A stretch of DNA of 59,179 nt from Photobacterium alginatilyticum (GTDB lineage Bacteria; Pseudomonadota; Gammaproteobacteria; Enterobacterales; Vibrionaceae), in assembly GCF_009910675.1 (NCBI RefSeq), contig NZ_RSEJ01000033.1, positions 1 through 59,179 of the forward strand, read 5' to 3'. Positions within the stretch are counted from its first letter, which is position 1. Every line of letters begins with the position of its first letter. A model generated the notes under the pieces. The model saw nothing but the letters and a program-made list of their open reading frames with translations, ran no database searches and had not been told where the DNA came from. The translations under genes and the position numbers were made by a program. This document shows, one piece after another, positions 9,801-17,658 of this stretch.

Positions 9801-9914
9801 TTTGCCACCGTGCTGACACTGATTGTCTTGCCGGTTAGCTATACGCTGATATTCCGCATTCCGACCAAAGCCAAACAAGCGCCCTTGGTTCAGGAGGCAC
9901 CGGTTACTGCCTGA
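6810..9914 (+). CDS. RND-family efflux pump, inner-membrane subunit
   Basis: This 1034-aa proton-driven exporter of the AcrB/MexB superfamily has twelve membrane segments and two large periplasmic loops. TM1 is near residues 12-30; the porter loop begins EFPEFTIKNALVITPYPGASPEQVEEEVTLP-like; TM4 carries GMLVDNAIV, with one Asp followed by Asn, where AcrB has two adjacent Asps. The second half ends with TM10-12 (IIKNGIVLVDQIN, the Lys of the proton relay). The start ATG at 6810 has GAGGCG upstream; a TTG one codon earlier is less likely. Substrates are unknown; it resembles the VexK/VmeK-type pumps of vibrios in general form. Confidence 0.93.
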   Translation: MNVAHYSIRNKVISWMFVLLMLIGGAISFTGLGQLEFPEFTIKNALVITPYPGASPEQVEEEVTLPLEDAIQQMPQIKHITSINNAGLSQIEVEMKDEYDANALPQVWDELRRKVNDAVVDLPPGTLQPQIIDDFSDVFGILVNIRGEGYSYRELENYANYLRRELVLIDGVKKVSVVGAPEEQIVVEISQQKLSALGLDQNYIYSQIQNQNVVSNAGKIRIGDGRIRIHPTGEFDDVSEMNRLLVSPPSSGDLVYLGDIAKVYKTTTETPTLLYHNMGQDALSLGISFTTGVNVVDVSKAVSAKITELESQLPVGMDLNTVYDQGSIVEVSVTGFLINLAESVAIVIVVLLVFMGVRSGLLMGVVLLLTILGTFIVMNVLGIQLQIISLGALIIALGMLVDNAIVVTEGILIGIQRGQTRFEAAGQVVKQTQWPLLGATIIAIIAFAPIGLSQDATGEFCASLFQVLLISLFISWITAITITPFFCHLLFKDGEVSDEPQELYRGWFFNLYRGLLTTAMRFRVVTLALVIAMLVAAVIGMGHVKNVFFPPSNTPIFFVDIWLPEGTDIRGTEKFISNVEQEILGYEKENKAGLVNLTSVIGQGAQRFVLPYVPEKGYDAYAQLIIEMDSLETQSANMPQLTAHLRESYPEAEFRVKMLENGPSPAAKIEARFYGEDPQVLRQLAHQAEQIFLAEPMAENIRHSWRNQVTVVRPQLNLAQSREVGISKQDLDTALLINFSGKAIGTYREQSHLMPIMARAPEQERLDANSLLKLQVWSGENNTFVPVTQLVSSFDTEWENPIIMRRDRKRMLTVFADPVLGSGETADSVHRKIRDKVEAIELPDGYSFEWGGEYETSRDAQASIFSSLPMGYLAMFLITVVLFNSIRQPLVIWFNVPLAIIGIASGLLLLDAPLSFMAILGMLSLSGMIIKNGIVLVDQINAEIKSGKAPYDAVFDSSVSRVRPVGMAAITTMLGMIPLLFDPFFVAMAVTIIFGLGFATVLTLIVLPVSYTLIFRIPTKAKQAPLVQEAPVTA

Positions 9915-9983
9915 TTGAAAGAGCATATCAAAGCGTACTAACTTGTGTGTTTTCTAACACGCGCTATTGATACTCGCGACGTT

Positions 9984-10028
9984 GCCCATAGCCCTTGCTG
10001 ACTAATGCAAGTGTTATGGGCTTTTTTT
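9984..10028 (+). terminator. Terminator after the RND pump gene
   Basis: A long interrupted stem (GCCCATA...CTTGC with GCAAG...TATGGGC) is followed by a run of seven T residues at 10022-10028. Confidence 0.9.
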
Positions 10029-10355
10029 ATTAAATCATTTGGCCCTCTGCTGACAATATTTCCAAACCGCATCCCTAAGATAAAAACACTATTTCAAAGT
10101 CGTCAATATTGGCTATTTATAATGTGTTAAGACCATAATAACGCCCTAATCTTCATATTGAGCCTACGCCACCAGCCGATGACGGTTATTCTTATCGGGG
10201 AAATGACATGCCGGACTGGTGTTGGCACTTCTCCCCGGCACCGATTTTTTATCTCAACAAGACATAACCTGATACTGGGTATCATGCCGCAACAGCTTCA
10301 GCTATTGGCCTGATTAACCTGTTTTATAAATCAGTTAGCAAGAGTGAGCTGTAAC
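10029..10355 (+). other. Leader region of the MscS-family gene
   Basis: About 330 bases without a gene. A stem-forming segment (TGCCGG at 10209-10214 with CCGGCA at 10235-10240) is followed by CCGATTTTTT, which looks like a small terminator or a leader hairpin about 110 bases before the channel gene. No riboswitch family is recognised. Confidence 0.45.
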
Positions 10356-11975
10356 ATGCGCATACTGATGATTATCTTGTTATTCATCTCCTCTGTCGTG
10401 GTGGCAGAACAACCTGACGAACAAACACTACAACTGGCATCACTCGAACAAGAGATCGCTGCACTCCATCAGGAATCTCTTACCAAAAGTGGTTCAGCAA
10501 GAAGTGTCGTCGAAATGCAGCTGCTCAACAAAAATGACGAACTGCGCAGAATAATTAAAGGCTTAATCGACAACCGCACAGATGAAACCGTTCCGATACT
10601 GCTAAAATACGTCAATCAACAGGTCATTTTCATCTCTCAGGCCTCTGAGTTTCTTGAGGATAAAATTACTGCTGAAGAAGTGAAGCTCGACGAGGCAGCA
10701 CAGGAAGATAAGTTATCCGTACAAAAAAGCCTCGATGATGCCCGCCGCTTCTATACACGGTTGCTGGCTGAGCAATGGATAAACTACGAATGGCTTGAAT
10801 TACTTGGCTCTCCGAATCCCAACAGTGCTGACGCCCTCACCGAAGACATCAGCCACCGGCTTGAATTCATGTCAGCCTCACTCTCCTTCAATAGCCAGCA
10901 AGAAGCCCTGTTGCTCAAACAGCTAAAAACAGCCTCTGAAGGTGAGAAACCCTCTGTTCAGCTTGAACACCTTTTGGCTCAGAGAAGTGTCGCCAGCGAT
11001 ATCGACAACCTCAGATTTCTCGTCGAACTGGCCGACGAAATGGAGATAGACACCACTCAATATACCCAGCAGATTTTTGAGGTAACCGGAAACCTGACCG
11101 ACGATTTGCTAAAGCCCAAAGTCCTCATTTCCTTATTTTCCAGCTGGGTAAAGAGTATTGGTCAGTGGCTGGTCGACAATACCCCTCAGGTGTTATTCAA
11201 GCTGGTTATTTTCGCCTTTATTATTTTTATCTTCAGGATCTTAAAAAATCTCACACGAAGAATGGTCACCCGGGCAGTATCCTCACCTAATCTGCGTATG
11301 TCCCAGTTAATGCAAGACTTCTTTATCTCGATGAGCGGCAAAGGTGTCTTCATTATCGGCCTGTTGATCGCCCTGTCGCAAATTGGCCTCAACCTGGCTC
11401 CCATCCTGACCGGTTTCGGTGTTGCCGGTGTTATCGTCGGCTTTGCACTCCAGGATACCCTGTCGAACTTTGCATCCGGCATGATGCTGCTAATCTATCG
11501 CCCGTTTGATGTCGGAGATTTTGTCGAGGCAGGCGGCGTATCCGGCAAGGTCAGTCACATGAGCCTGGTCAGTACCACCATCAAGACCTTTGACAACCAG
11601 ATAATGATTGTGCCCAACAGCAAAATTTGGGGAGACACTATAAAGAATGTCACCCATGAGCGCGTCCGCCGTGTCGACATGGTATTCGGCATTGGTTATA
11701 GCGACAGTGTCGAGCACGCCGAACAAGTACTGAACGATATTGTTGACGCACACCCGGCAATACTGAGATCCCCAGAAAAGACGATAAAGCTTCATACCCT
11801 CAATACTTCATCGGTCGACTTCATTGTTCGCCCATGGGTAAAAACAGAAGATTACTGGGATGTATACTGGGACATTACCCGAGAGGTGAAGATTCGCTTT
11901 GACAAAGAAGGATTGTCCATCCCATTCCCGCAGCAAGATGTGCATCTCCACATGGTCAACAATAACAAGGATTAA
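10356..11975 (+). CDS. MscS-family mechanosensitive channel with an N-terminal periplasmic coiled-coil domain
   Basis: This channel of about 539 aa opens under membrane tension to release solutes on osmotic downshock. A signal peptide (residues 1-18, ending SSVVVA) is followed by about 230 residues of helical, charged, coiled-coil-like sequence. Then come membrane segments near 285-305 and 330-350, and the pore-lining TM3 with the Gly/Ala-rich FGVAGVIVGFALQDTLSNFASG. The beta domain carries RPFDVGDFVEAGGVSGKV. The ATG at 10356 is preferred because AAGAGTGAG lies upstream; a GTG at 10344 is possible. It is longer than E. coli MscS (286 aa) and shorter than MscK. It is monocistronic. Confidence 0.88.
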   Translation: MRILMIILLFISSVVVAEQPDEQTLQLASLEQEIAALHQESLTKSGSARSVVEMQLLNKNDELRRIIKGLIDNRTDETVPILLKYVNQQVIFISQASEFLEDKITAEEVKLDEAAQEDKLSVQKSLDDARRFYTRLLAEQWINYEWLELLGSPNPNSADALTEDISHRLEFMSASLSFNSQQEALLLKQLKTASEGEKPSVQLEHLLAQRSVASDIDNLRFLVELADEMEIDTTQYTQQIFEVTGNLTDDLLKPKVLISLFSSWVKSIGQWLVDNTPQVLFKLVIFAFIIFIFRILKNLTRRMVTRAVSSPNLRMSQLMQDFFISMSGKGVFIIGLLIALSQIGLNLAPILTGFGVAGVIVGFALQDTLSNFASGMMLLIYRPFDVGDFVEAGGVSGKVSHMSLVSTTIKTFDNQIMIVPNSKIWGDTIKNVTHERVRRVDMVFGIGYSDSVEHAEQVLNDIVDAHPAILRSPEKTIKLHTLNTSSVDFIVRPWVKTEDYWDVYWDITREVKIRFDKEGLSIPFPQQDVHLHMVNNNKD

Positions 11976-12297
11976 TATATTACCGGACCACACATTTGGC
12001 AGGTTAATAGTTACTGAAAAGTGCTATGTTATCCCTCTATTTTATGGGATAAAAATGACATCCACCTAACAGAAAACAAGATTACCTTTGGCAAACTATT
12101 AATAGATACTCACATTCCACTGTTATTTCTAACCAATACATGTTGCGATGTGTTCACGAGATTGAACTCTTGGTTTATAGTCGAGTCATATCAATAAGAA
12201 ACGGCGTACAATTGATAATGTAAGCGATTAAACTAATATTCAGGAAGCTTATGTTCGAATGAACGCAGTATAAAAATTAAACTCCGGGAATCATATT
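11976..12297. other. Intergenic stretch between the MscS-family gene and the META lipoprotein gene
   Basis: About 320 AT-rich bases. A small inverted repeat TTATCCC...GGGATAA lies near 12028-12051, but no T-run follows. I see no gene or RNA here that I can support. Confidence 0.5.
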
Positions 12298-12735
12298 ATG
12301 AGAAAGCGTTTTCTAGCCATTCTAGCGTTACCAGTTATTCTAGCGGCCTGCGCGGCCCAAAACAGCAGTAGTACACATGTCATCGCCGAGTCCGATCTGG
12401 CAACCCACAACTGGGTATTAACCAAGGTCGATAACAAAGCCATTGATTTGCCGGAACCATTTAAAGCACCAAACCTTGAACTAAGTACAGATCTGGCAGC
12501 CAACGGTCACTCTGGCTGTAACCGCTACTTCGGTCAGGCAGAGCTGAAAGAAGGTAAGCTGCGTGTCGAGAAAATGGGAATGACCATGATGGCCTGCCCA
12601 GAACCAGCCATGGAAATGGAACGAATCATGAGCACTACCCTGATGGAGTGGAGTGAGGCCAGCATTACAGGCAGTGAACTAACGTTGACCAATGCCGACC
12701 ACACGCTGACATTCAAGCGTACTGAAACACAATAA
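12298..12735 (+). CDS. META-domain (HslJ-like) lipoprotein
   Basis: This 145-aa lipoprotein has a lipobox LAAC with the acylated Cys at residue 18. It carries one META domain (about 35-142) with the family features HSGCNRYFG near residue 70 and MACPEPAMEMERI near 98. E. coli HslJ, of similar size, is a heat-inducible protein linked to novobiocin tolerance; that role is known for the family and not shown here. The gene ends just before a terminator shared with convergent metE. Confidence 0.85.
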   Translation: MRKRFLAILALPVILAACAAQNSSSTHVIAESDLATHNWVLTKVDNKAIDLPEPFKAPNLELSTDLAANGHSGCNRYFGQAELKEGKLRVEKMGMTMMACPEPAMEMERIMSTTLMEWSEASITGSELTLTNADHTLTFKRTETQ

Positions 12736-12774
12736 TCCTTGAGCCGCCACTACAGCGGGACAGGTGCAGTTAGC

Positions 12775-12800
12775 AAAAAGAGCGCAAATGCGCTCTTTTT
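12775..12800. terminator. Bidirectional terminator between the META gene and metE
   Basis: A perfectly symmetric hairpin GAGCGC-AAAT-GCGCTC has five A residues before it and five T residues after it, so it can serve both convergent genes. Confidence 0.92.
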
Positions 12801-12841
12801 ATTTATCATACGACCAAGCTATATTATGCGGCCCACTTTCG

Positions 12842-15139
12842 CTACACCGCTTTCGCCTGCCACTGCTCACGCAATGCTTTGGCTGCTGCCACCAAGTTAC
12901 GTAGTGCAGCTTCTGTCTCCTCCCAGTTACGGGTTTTCAGACCGCAGTCCGGGTTAATCCACAGTCGTTCTGCCGGGATAAGCGTTTCAGCTTTTTCAAC
13001 CAGCTGGGCAATGTACTCGACCTCCGGAATATTAGGTGAATGGATATCATAGACGCCCGGACCAATCTCATTCGGATAGTCAAACTCCTCAAAGGCCTTC
13101 AGTAGCTCCATATCAGAGCGAGACGTTTCGATGGTTATCACATCGGCATCCAATGCTGCCACAGACTTAATTATGTCATTGAATTCGCTGTAACACATAT
13201 GAGTGTGGATCTGCGTTTGTGGCTCTGCGCTGGCAGCAGAGATTTTGAATGCGTTCACCGCCCAATCCAGATATGCCTGCCACTGCGAGGCTTTCAACGG
13301 TAGTCCCTCTCGAATTGCCGGCTCATCAATCTGAATCACCTTAATGCCTGCAGACTGCAGATCAGACACTTCGTCGCGCAATGCCAGGGCTATCTGGTTA
13401 GCCACCTCTTCACGCGTCAAGTCTTCACGCGGGAAAGTCCAGCCGAGGATGGTTACCGGTCCGGTGAGCATACCCTTCACCAGTTTGTTTGTCAGCGATT
13501 GGGCATAGCACGTCCAGTCTACGGTCATCGGCTTGGCACGATAGATATCTGAAACAATAACAGCTGGTTTAACACAGCGGGAACCATAGCTTTGCACCCA
13601 GCCAAAACGCGTCACAGCAAAGCCTTCCAGCAGCTCGGCAAAATACTCCACCATATCATTACGCTCGGCTTCACCGTGCACCAACACATCAAGATCAAGC
13701 TTTTGCTGGCGCTCAATTGCATCCGCAATGTGCCCTTTCAGCGCGGTATTGTATTCGGCTTCCGTTAGTCGCCCGGCTTTAAAGTCACGTCGCTGGGTAC
13801 GGATCTCATTCGTCTGTGGAAACGAGCCAATCGTTGTGGTCGGTAATAACGGTAAGTTAAGCGCCGTTCGCTGCTGTCTGGCCCTCTCTGCATAAGGCGC
13901 CTTTCTTTCAGCCAGTGCCGGTGTGATTGCCGCAGTACGCTGACGCACCTCTGCATTGTTTACCAGCTCACTGGTTGCACGGGCCTTAATTGGCGCACTG
14001 TATTGGAGGCACTCCTGTTGAGCCAGCTTGCTACCGTCAAGTGCCTGTGCCAGCAATGTCACCTCGCGACACTTCTGCTTGGCAAATGACAGCCACTGAC
14101 GTACTTCAGGTTTGAGCTCTGTTTCCAGATCCAAATCAATCGGGCTGTGTAGCAATGAGCAAGAGCTTGCCAACCACAGGCGAGAGCCTAGCTGCTCTTT
14201 AACTGGTTGCAAGACAGACAATAACTGCGCTAAATCCGCACGCCATACGTTACGACCGTTAATAACACCCGCAGACAGTACCCAATCTTGTGGCAGAGCG
14301 GCCACCACTTCGCTTAGCTGTTCCGGTGACGCAGACAAATCAATGTGCAAACCGTCAACATTCAACGCGACAATTTTATCCAGGTGGTGGGTAATGTTGT
14401 CAAAATACGTGGTCAGCAACAGCTTGGTACTGCCGTTTAACACTTGATAAGCCAATTTGAAGGAATCTGCCCACTCTTTTGGCAATTCCAGGGTCAACAC
14501 CGGCTCGTCAATCTGAACCCACTCCACCCCAAGTCCCACCAGCTTACCAAGGATCTGCTGATAGGCTGTCAGCAGTCGAGGCAATAGCGACAAACGATCG
14601 AAACCTGGCTCTTTTTCTTTACCGAGCCACAAGTAGGACACCGGACCAAGCAACACCGGCTTGACGTCATGACCGGCCTTCTTGGCCTCTGCCACTTCTT
14701 CGAACAGCTGCTGCCAGCTGACATTGAACTGATCGTCGGCGCTGAACTCCGGCACGATGTAGTGATAGTTGGTGTTAAACCACTTCGTCATGTCCGATGC
14801 CGCGCAGGCACAACCCGTTGGTGCCTTACCGCGTGCAACACGGAACAGGGTATCTAGGTCAGGGAAGCCATTATTGTGACGCTTGGGAATGTGGCCAAGC
14901 AACATACTGGTGCTCAACACATGGTCATACCAGGCAAAATCCCCGACCGAGACATAATCGAGACCGGCACCAACCTGGTCTCCCCAGTGACGATGGCGCA
15001 GCAAGCTGCCTATCTCTTTGAGCTCCTTCTGGTCGATTTCGCCTCGCCAGTATTTTTCCTGGGCAAACTTGAGCTCGCGCTGGCTGCCGACTCGCGGGTA
15101 GCCGAGAATATGAGTGGTTGTTTTATTTTGGGTTGTCAT
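12842..15139 (-). CDS. metE: Cobalamin-independent methionine synthase MetE
   Basis: This 765-aa enzyme transfers a methyl group from 5-methyltetrahydropteroyl-triglutamate to homocysteine, the last step of methionine synthesis. The N-terminal barrel starts HILGYPRVGSQRELKFA and the catalytic barrel starts TTIGSFPQT near residue 445. The zinc ligands are visible as HTHMCYSEF near residue 650 and NPDCGLKTR near 735. The start at 15139 has AGAGAGACTG upstream; an earlier in-frame start at 15181 is unlikely. It is divergent from metR, and the 275-base gap holds MetJ and MetR-like sites. Confidence 0.97.
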   Translation of the reverse strand: MTTQNKTTTHILGYPRVGSQRELKFAQEKYWRGEIDQKELKEIGSLLRHRHWGDQVGAGLDYVSVGDFAWYDHVLSTSMLLGHIPKRHNNGFPDLDTLFRVARGKAPTGCACAASDMTKWFNTNYHYIVPEFSADDQFNVSWQQLFEEVAEAKKAGHDVKPVLLGPVSYLWLGKEKEPGFDRLSLLPRLLTAYQQILGKLVGLGVEWVQIDEPVLTLELPKEWADSFKLAYQVLNGSTKLLLTTYFDNITHHLDKIVALNVDGLHIDLSASPEQLSEVVAALPQDWVLSAGVINGRNVWRADLAQLLSVLQPVKEQLGSRLWLASSCSLLHSPIDLDLETELKPEVRQWLSFAKQKCREVTLLAQALDGSKLAQQECLQYSAPIKARATSELVNNAEVRQRTAAITPALAERKAPYAERARQQRTALNLPLLPTTTIGSFPQTNEIRTQRRDFKAGRLTEAEYNTALKGHIADAIERQQKLDLDVLVHGEAERNDMVEYFAELLEGFAVTRFGWVQSYGSRCVKPAVIVSDIYRAKPMTVDWTCYAQSLTNKLVKGMLTGPVTILGWTFPREDLTREEVANQIALALRDEVSDLQSAGIKVIQIDEPAIREGLPLKASQWQAYLDWAVNAFKISAASAEPQTQIHTHMCYSEFNDIIKSVAALDADVITIETSRSDMELLKAFEEFDYPNEIGPGVYDIHSPNIPEVEYIAQLVEKAETLIPAERLWINPDCGLKTRNWEETEAALRNLVAAAKALREQWQAKAV

Positions 15140-15229
15140 GTTGCAGTCTCTCTGTGCTGGTAACTGTCGATGACTAAACAATGACTTAACCCCGGCACAT
15201 GAACAATTTCTTATAATTCACAGTGATTA

Positions 15230-15242
15230 TGAAAAAAATTAA
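15230..15242. promoter_or_regulatory. Possible MetR box upstream of metE
   Basis: The sequence TGAAAAAAATTAA differs at one base from the MetR pattern TGAA-N5-TTCA. MetR activation of metE with homocysteine is established in enteric bacteria; this site is a weak match in an A-rich context. Confidence 0.3.
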
Positions 15243-15274
15243 TAATCATCAGGTCTCATACAACAAATCCATTT

Positions 15275-15298
15275 AGACGTCTAGATGTTTACACATCT
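15275..15298. promoter_or_regulatory. Tandem MetJ operator (met boxes) between metE and metR
   Basis: Three adjacent 8-base met boxes: a perfect AGACGTCT (15275-15282), AGATGTTT (15283-15290, 6 of 8) and ACACATCT (15291-15298, 6 of 8). MetJ with S-adenosylmethionine binds tandem met boxes cooperatively, so both divergent genes are probably repressed when methionine is plentiful. Confidence 0.8.
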
Positions 15299-15414
15299 CT
15301 TTTTTACAGGTACATTGATCTTATCAACTCATCGGACGGCGACAGGAAACTCGCTGAATTTCAAAGGATAACGAGAGCGATGAGTCATCTGCGACAAGGA
15401 CGGTAAAGGAAGCC

Positions 15415-16326
15415 ATGATAGAAATTAAACACTTAAGAACATTATCAGTCCTACGGGATACCGGCTCGCTGACAGCAACAGCCAATACCCTCTGCCTGAC
15501 CCAGTCCGCCCTGTCTCACCAGCTGAAAGATCTCGAGCAACGGCTCGGCGGCCAGCTATTTTTGAGAAAAACCCGGCCGGTAAAGTTCACTGCCGAAGGG
15601 GAGATCTTGCTCAAACTCGCTGACGACCTGATCCCTCGCATCGCCAAAGCCGAACATGAGCTTGCCAGCCTGAAGGAAGACGCCAACGGTCGCTTGCACA
15701 TGGCCATTGAATGCCACTCCTGCTTCCAATGGTTGATGCCAGCGTTGAAGGAATACCAAATCCACTGGCCTAGCGTGACATTGGATTTCTCGTCAGGTTT
15801 CGGGTTCGAGCCTCTGCCGGCATTAAGTGCAGGCGAACTCGACTTGGTAATCACTTCGGATATTCAGGCCCGCAGTGAAATCCATTTCGAGCCTCTGTTT
15901 GATTTTGAAATGCGTCTGGTGGTTTCCCCGCAGTCACCACTGGCCAATAAGGACTATATCTCTCCACAGGATCTCGCCGATCAGACCATGCTCAGCTACC
16001 CAGTCCAAAAAGGTCGTCTGGATGTCGTCAAACACTTCTTGCAACCGGCAGATATCGAGCCAGAAAACTGGAAACAAGCCGACAATACCCTGATGCTGGT
16101 TCAGATGGTGTCGGCCGGACTGGGGGTTGCCGCCTTGCCTAACTGGGCCATCTATGATTTTGCCCGTCAGGGGCTGGTCGTGAGCAAACCGCTTGGGGAA
16201 GGACTATGGCGACGGCTATTTGCAGCCATTCGAGCTTCAGAGCGGGAAAGGCATTATCTGCAGGCGTTTTTTGCAACCGCCAAGCAGCAATGCCAAACCC
16301 ATCTTGAGGGAATTAAAAGCGCCTGA
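15415..16326 (+). CDS. metR: Methionine regulon LysR-type activator MetR
   Basis: This 303-aa LysR regulator uses homocysteine as co-effector to activate metE and related genes. The winged helix occupies residues 1-60 (TGSLTATANTLCLTQSALSHQLKDLE), followed by the MetR-typical region GRLHMAIECHSCFQWLMPAL near 95-115. Divergence from metE and the MetJ boxes in between match the classical arrangement. The start at 15415 follows AAAGGAAGCC. Confidence 0.95.
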   Translation: MIEIKHLRTLSVLRDTGSLTATANTLCLTQSALSHQLKDLEQRLGGQLFLRKTRPVKFTAEGEILLKLADDLIPRIAKAEHELASLKEDANGRLHMAIECHSCFQWLMPALKEYQIHWPSVTLDFSSGFGFEPLPALSAGELDLVITSDIQARSEIHFEPLFDFEMRLVVSPQSPLANKDYISPQDLADQTMLSYPVQKGRLDVVKHFLQPADIEPENWKQADNTLMLVQMVSAGLGVAALPNWAIYDFARQGLVVSKPLGEGLWRRLFAAIRASERERHYLQAFFATAKQQCQTHLEGIKSA

Positions 16327-16349
16327 AGCGTTAAGTTGTTATCCGGCTT

Positions 16350-16538
16350 TTATTTAAACTGGTTTGAGATGGGATCGTAGTGATAACCCAGCGCTTCCAT
16401 CTTTTCATTCAATTCATCGTTATCCAGCTCATAACGACTTACCAGCTCTTCGATAGTCGAGCATTCAAGCCGTAGCCGTTCATTTACAATGCCAAGAACG
16501 ATATTGCCATCCATATTCAGTAGATTGCTAATTTCCAT
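16350..16538 (-). CDS. DUF4250 family small protein
   Basis: This 62-aa cytoplasmic protein matches what I remember of DUF4250: an N-terminal NLLNMDGNIVLGIVNERLRLEC stretch, acidic middle (YELDNDELNEKMEALGY) and the ending YDPISNQF. Its function is unknown. The ATG at 16538 follows AAGGGG; a GTG two codons earlier is the alternative. It is convergent with metR, and the stop codons are about 24 bases apart. Confidence 0.8.
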   Translation of the reverse strand: MEISNLLNMDGNIVLGIVNERLRLECSTIEELVSRYELDNDELNEKMEALGYHYDPISNQFK

Positions 16539-16616
16539 ACTCACCCCTTAGCTCACAGCAACGGTAACAGTGCCTGTACCTAAAGATAAGCATAGTCATT
16601 CTCCGTTAGCCTGCTA

Positions 16617-16644
16617 ACAAAAGCCCTTCCAAATGGAAGGGCTT
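16617..16644 (-). terminator. Terminator of the minus-strand membrane-protein gene
   Basis: A perfect 10-bp stem AAGCCCTTCC/GGAAGGGCTT with an AAAT loop; read on the minus strand it ends in CTTTTG. It lies 32 bases after the stop of the gene at 16676-17347. Confidence 0.8.
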
Positions 16645-16675
16645 ATCCAGAAAATGCGCAATAATGTGATGTGGC

Positions 16676-17347
16676 TTAAAACATCACCAGCTGCATGCTG
16701 CCGGACGCCACCAGCAATGACGAGGCGACCAAAAGCTGCCAGCGATTGACCGTCTTGGTCAGCAGAATATGGCCACTCCAGACCAACAGTGCCAACACTA
16801 ATAAGGCCAATGCCCCGACAACATCTACAGTCATGGCCTGTAACGCTGACTCCTCAATACCGGTCAATAGCCAAAGCATCAACAAGACGCTCATAATCGC
16901 GCTGACAAACCCGGTAAATGGCAAAATACGGTGAAAAGCCTGCAGGCGAGTTCTTGCCAGTGTCAGCAACAAGTGGGCTAACGAGCTGCCAAACAATGCC
17001 ACCGCCATCAGGCTCAGGCCAATTTGAGGCAGGCTCATTGTCGGCAGAAGCGATAACCAGCTCAGTGCAGCCAGTATATCGGCCGCGTAAAGAGCCTTGA
17101 GCGGCCCCGCGTCACGGGTTTTGCCCGTCTTGACCTTAAAGGTAAAAAAGCCCAACACTAGCAAAGGTAATAGAGCTACTGGATGGCTAATGACCGCAAC
17201 AAGCCAACCAGCTAAAATTACAGGCAACGTTTTATGTACCCTGCCTCGTTGACCCGGACAGATTTCCCCCTTGGTTAACACCAACGTCAAAATCAATTGT
17301 GCCCCCAGCAGTGCGGGGATCAGAAACGTCAAATAACCTGTAATCAT
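16676..17347 (-). CDS. Hypothetical multi-pass membrane protein
   Basis: This 223-aa protein has about seven hydrophobic segments (first near residues 3-25, last near 203-222) and few charged residues outside a basic loop, FKVKTGKTRD, near 70-80. I do not recognise a named family or catalytic motif. It is a single gene between a DUF4250 gene and a divergent diguanylate cyclase gene, so context gives no function. Integral inner-membrane location is the only safe statement. Confidence 0.75.
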   Translation of the reverse strand: MITGYLTFLIPALLGAQLILTLVLTKGEICPGQRGRVHKTLPVILAGWLVAVISHPVALLPLLVLGFFTFKVKTGKTRDAGPLKALYAADILAALSWLSLLPTMSLPQIGLSLMAVALFGSSLAHLLLTLARTRLQAFHRILPFTGFVSAIMSVLLMLWLLTGIEESALQAMTVDVVGALALLVLALLVWSGHILLTKTVNRWQLLVASSLLVASGSMQLVMF

Positions 17348-17658
17348 GCTTTAACTTGTATCAATAAAAAATTGGGAAGGATCATATCAAGTTCACTGTT
17401 TGATTGCACAATGAAGTACCACGGTAAAAGCACTCACCGGCAAATTTTTCAACCAAGAACGATTAACCTATTAATTAATTCATCCAGTCACATTAGAAAA
17501 ACCAATCAATATACTGGATCAAGGTCACGGTTTGTTTATTCAATATGTAGAATAATTACCCACAAATCACGGACAGTTTGTGTTGACTTTGCGCTGCGTC
17601 ATTTTTTATGCAATTAAACCCTAAATAGGTAGTCAGACACATAACATACAGGGCGAAA
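17348..17658. other. Divergent promoter region, membrane protein and diguanylate cyclase
   Basis: About 310 AT-rich bases between two divergent genes, expected to hold both promoters. I see no distinct operator, RNA or small gene. Confidence 0.5.

Noticed and set aside
12028..12055. Inverted repeat TTATCCC/GGGATAA as a terminator of the MscS-family gene
   Set aside because: No T-run follows on either strand, so I do not call it a terminator.
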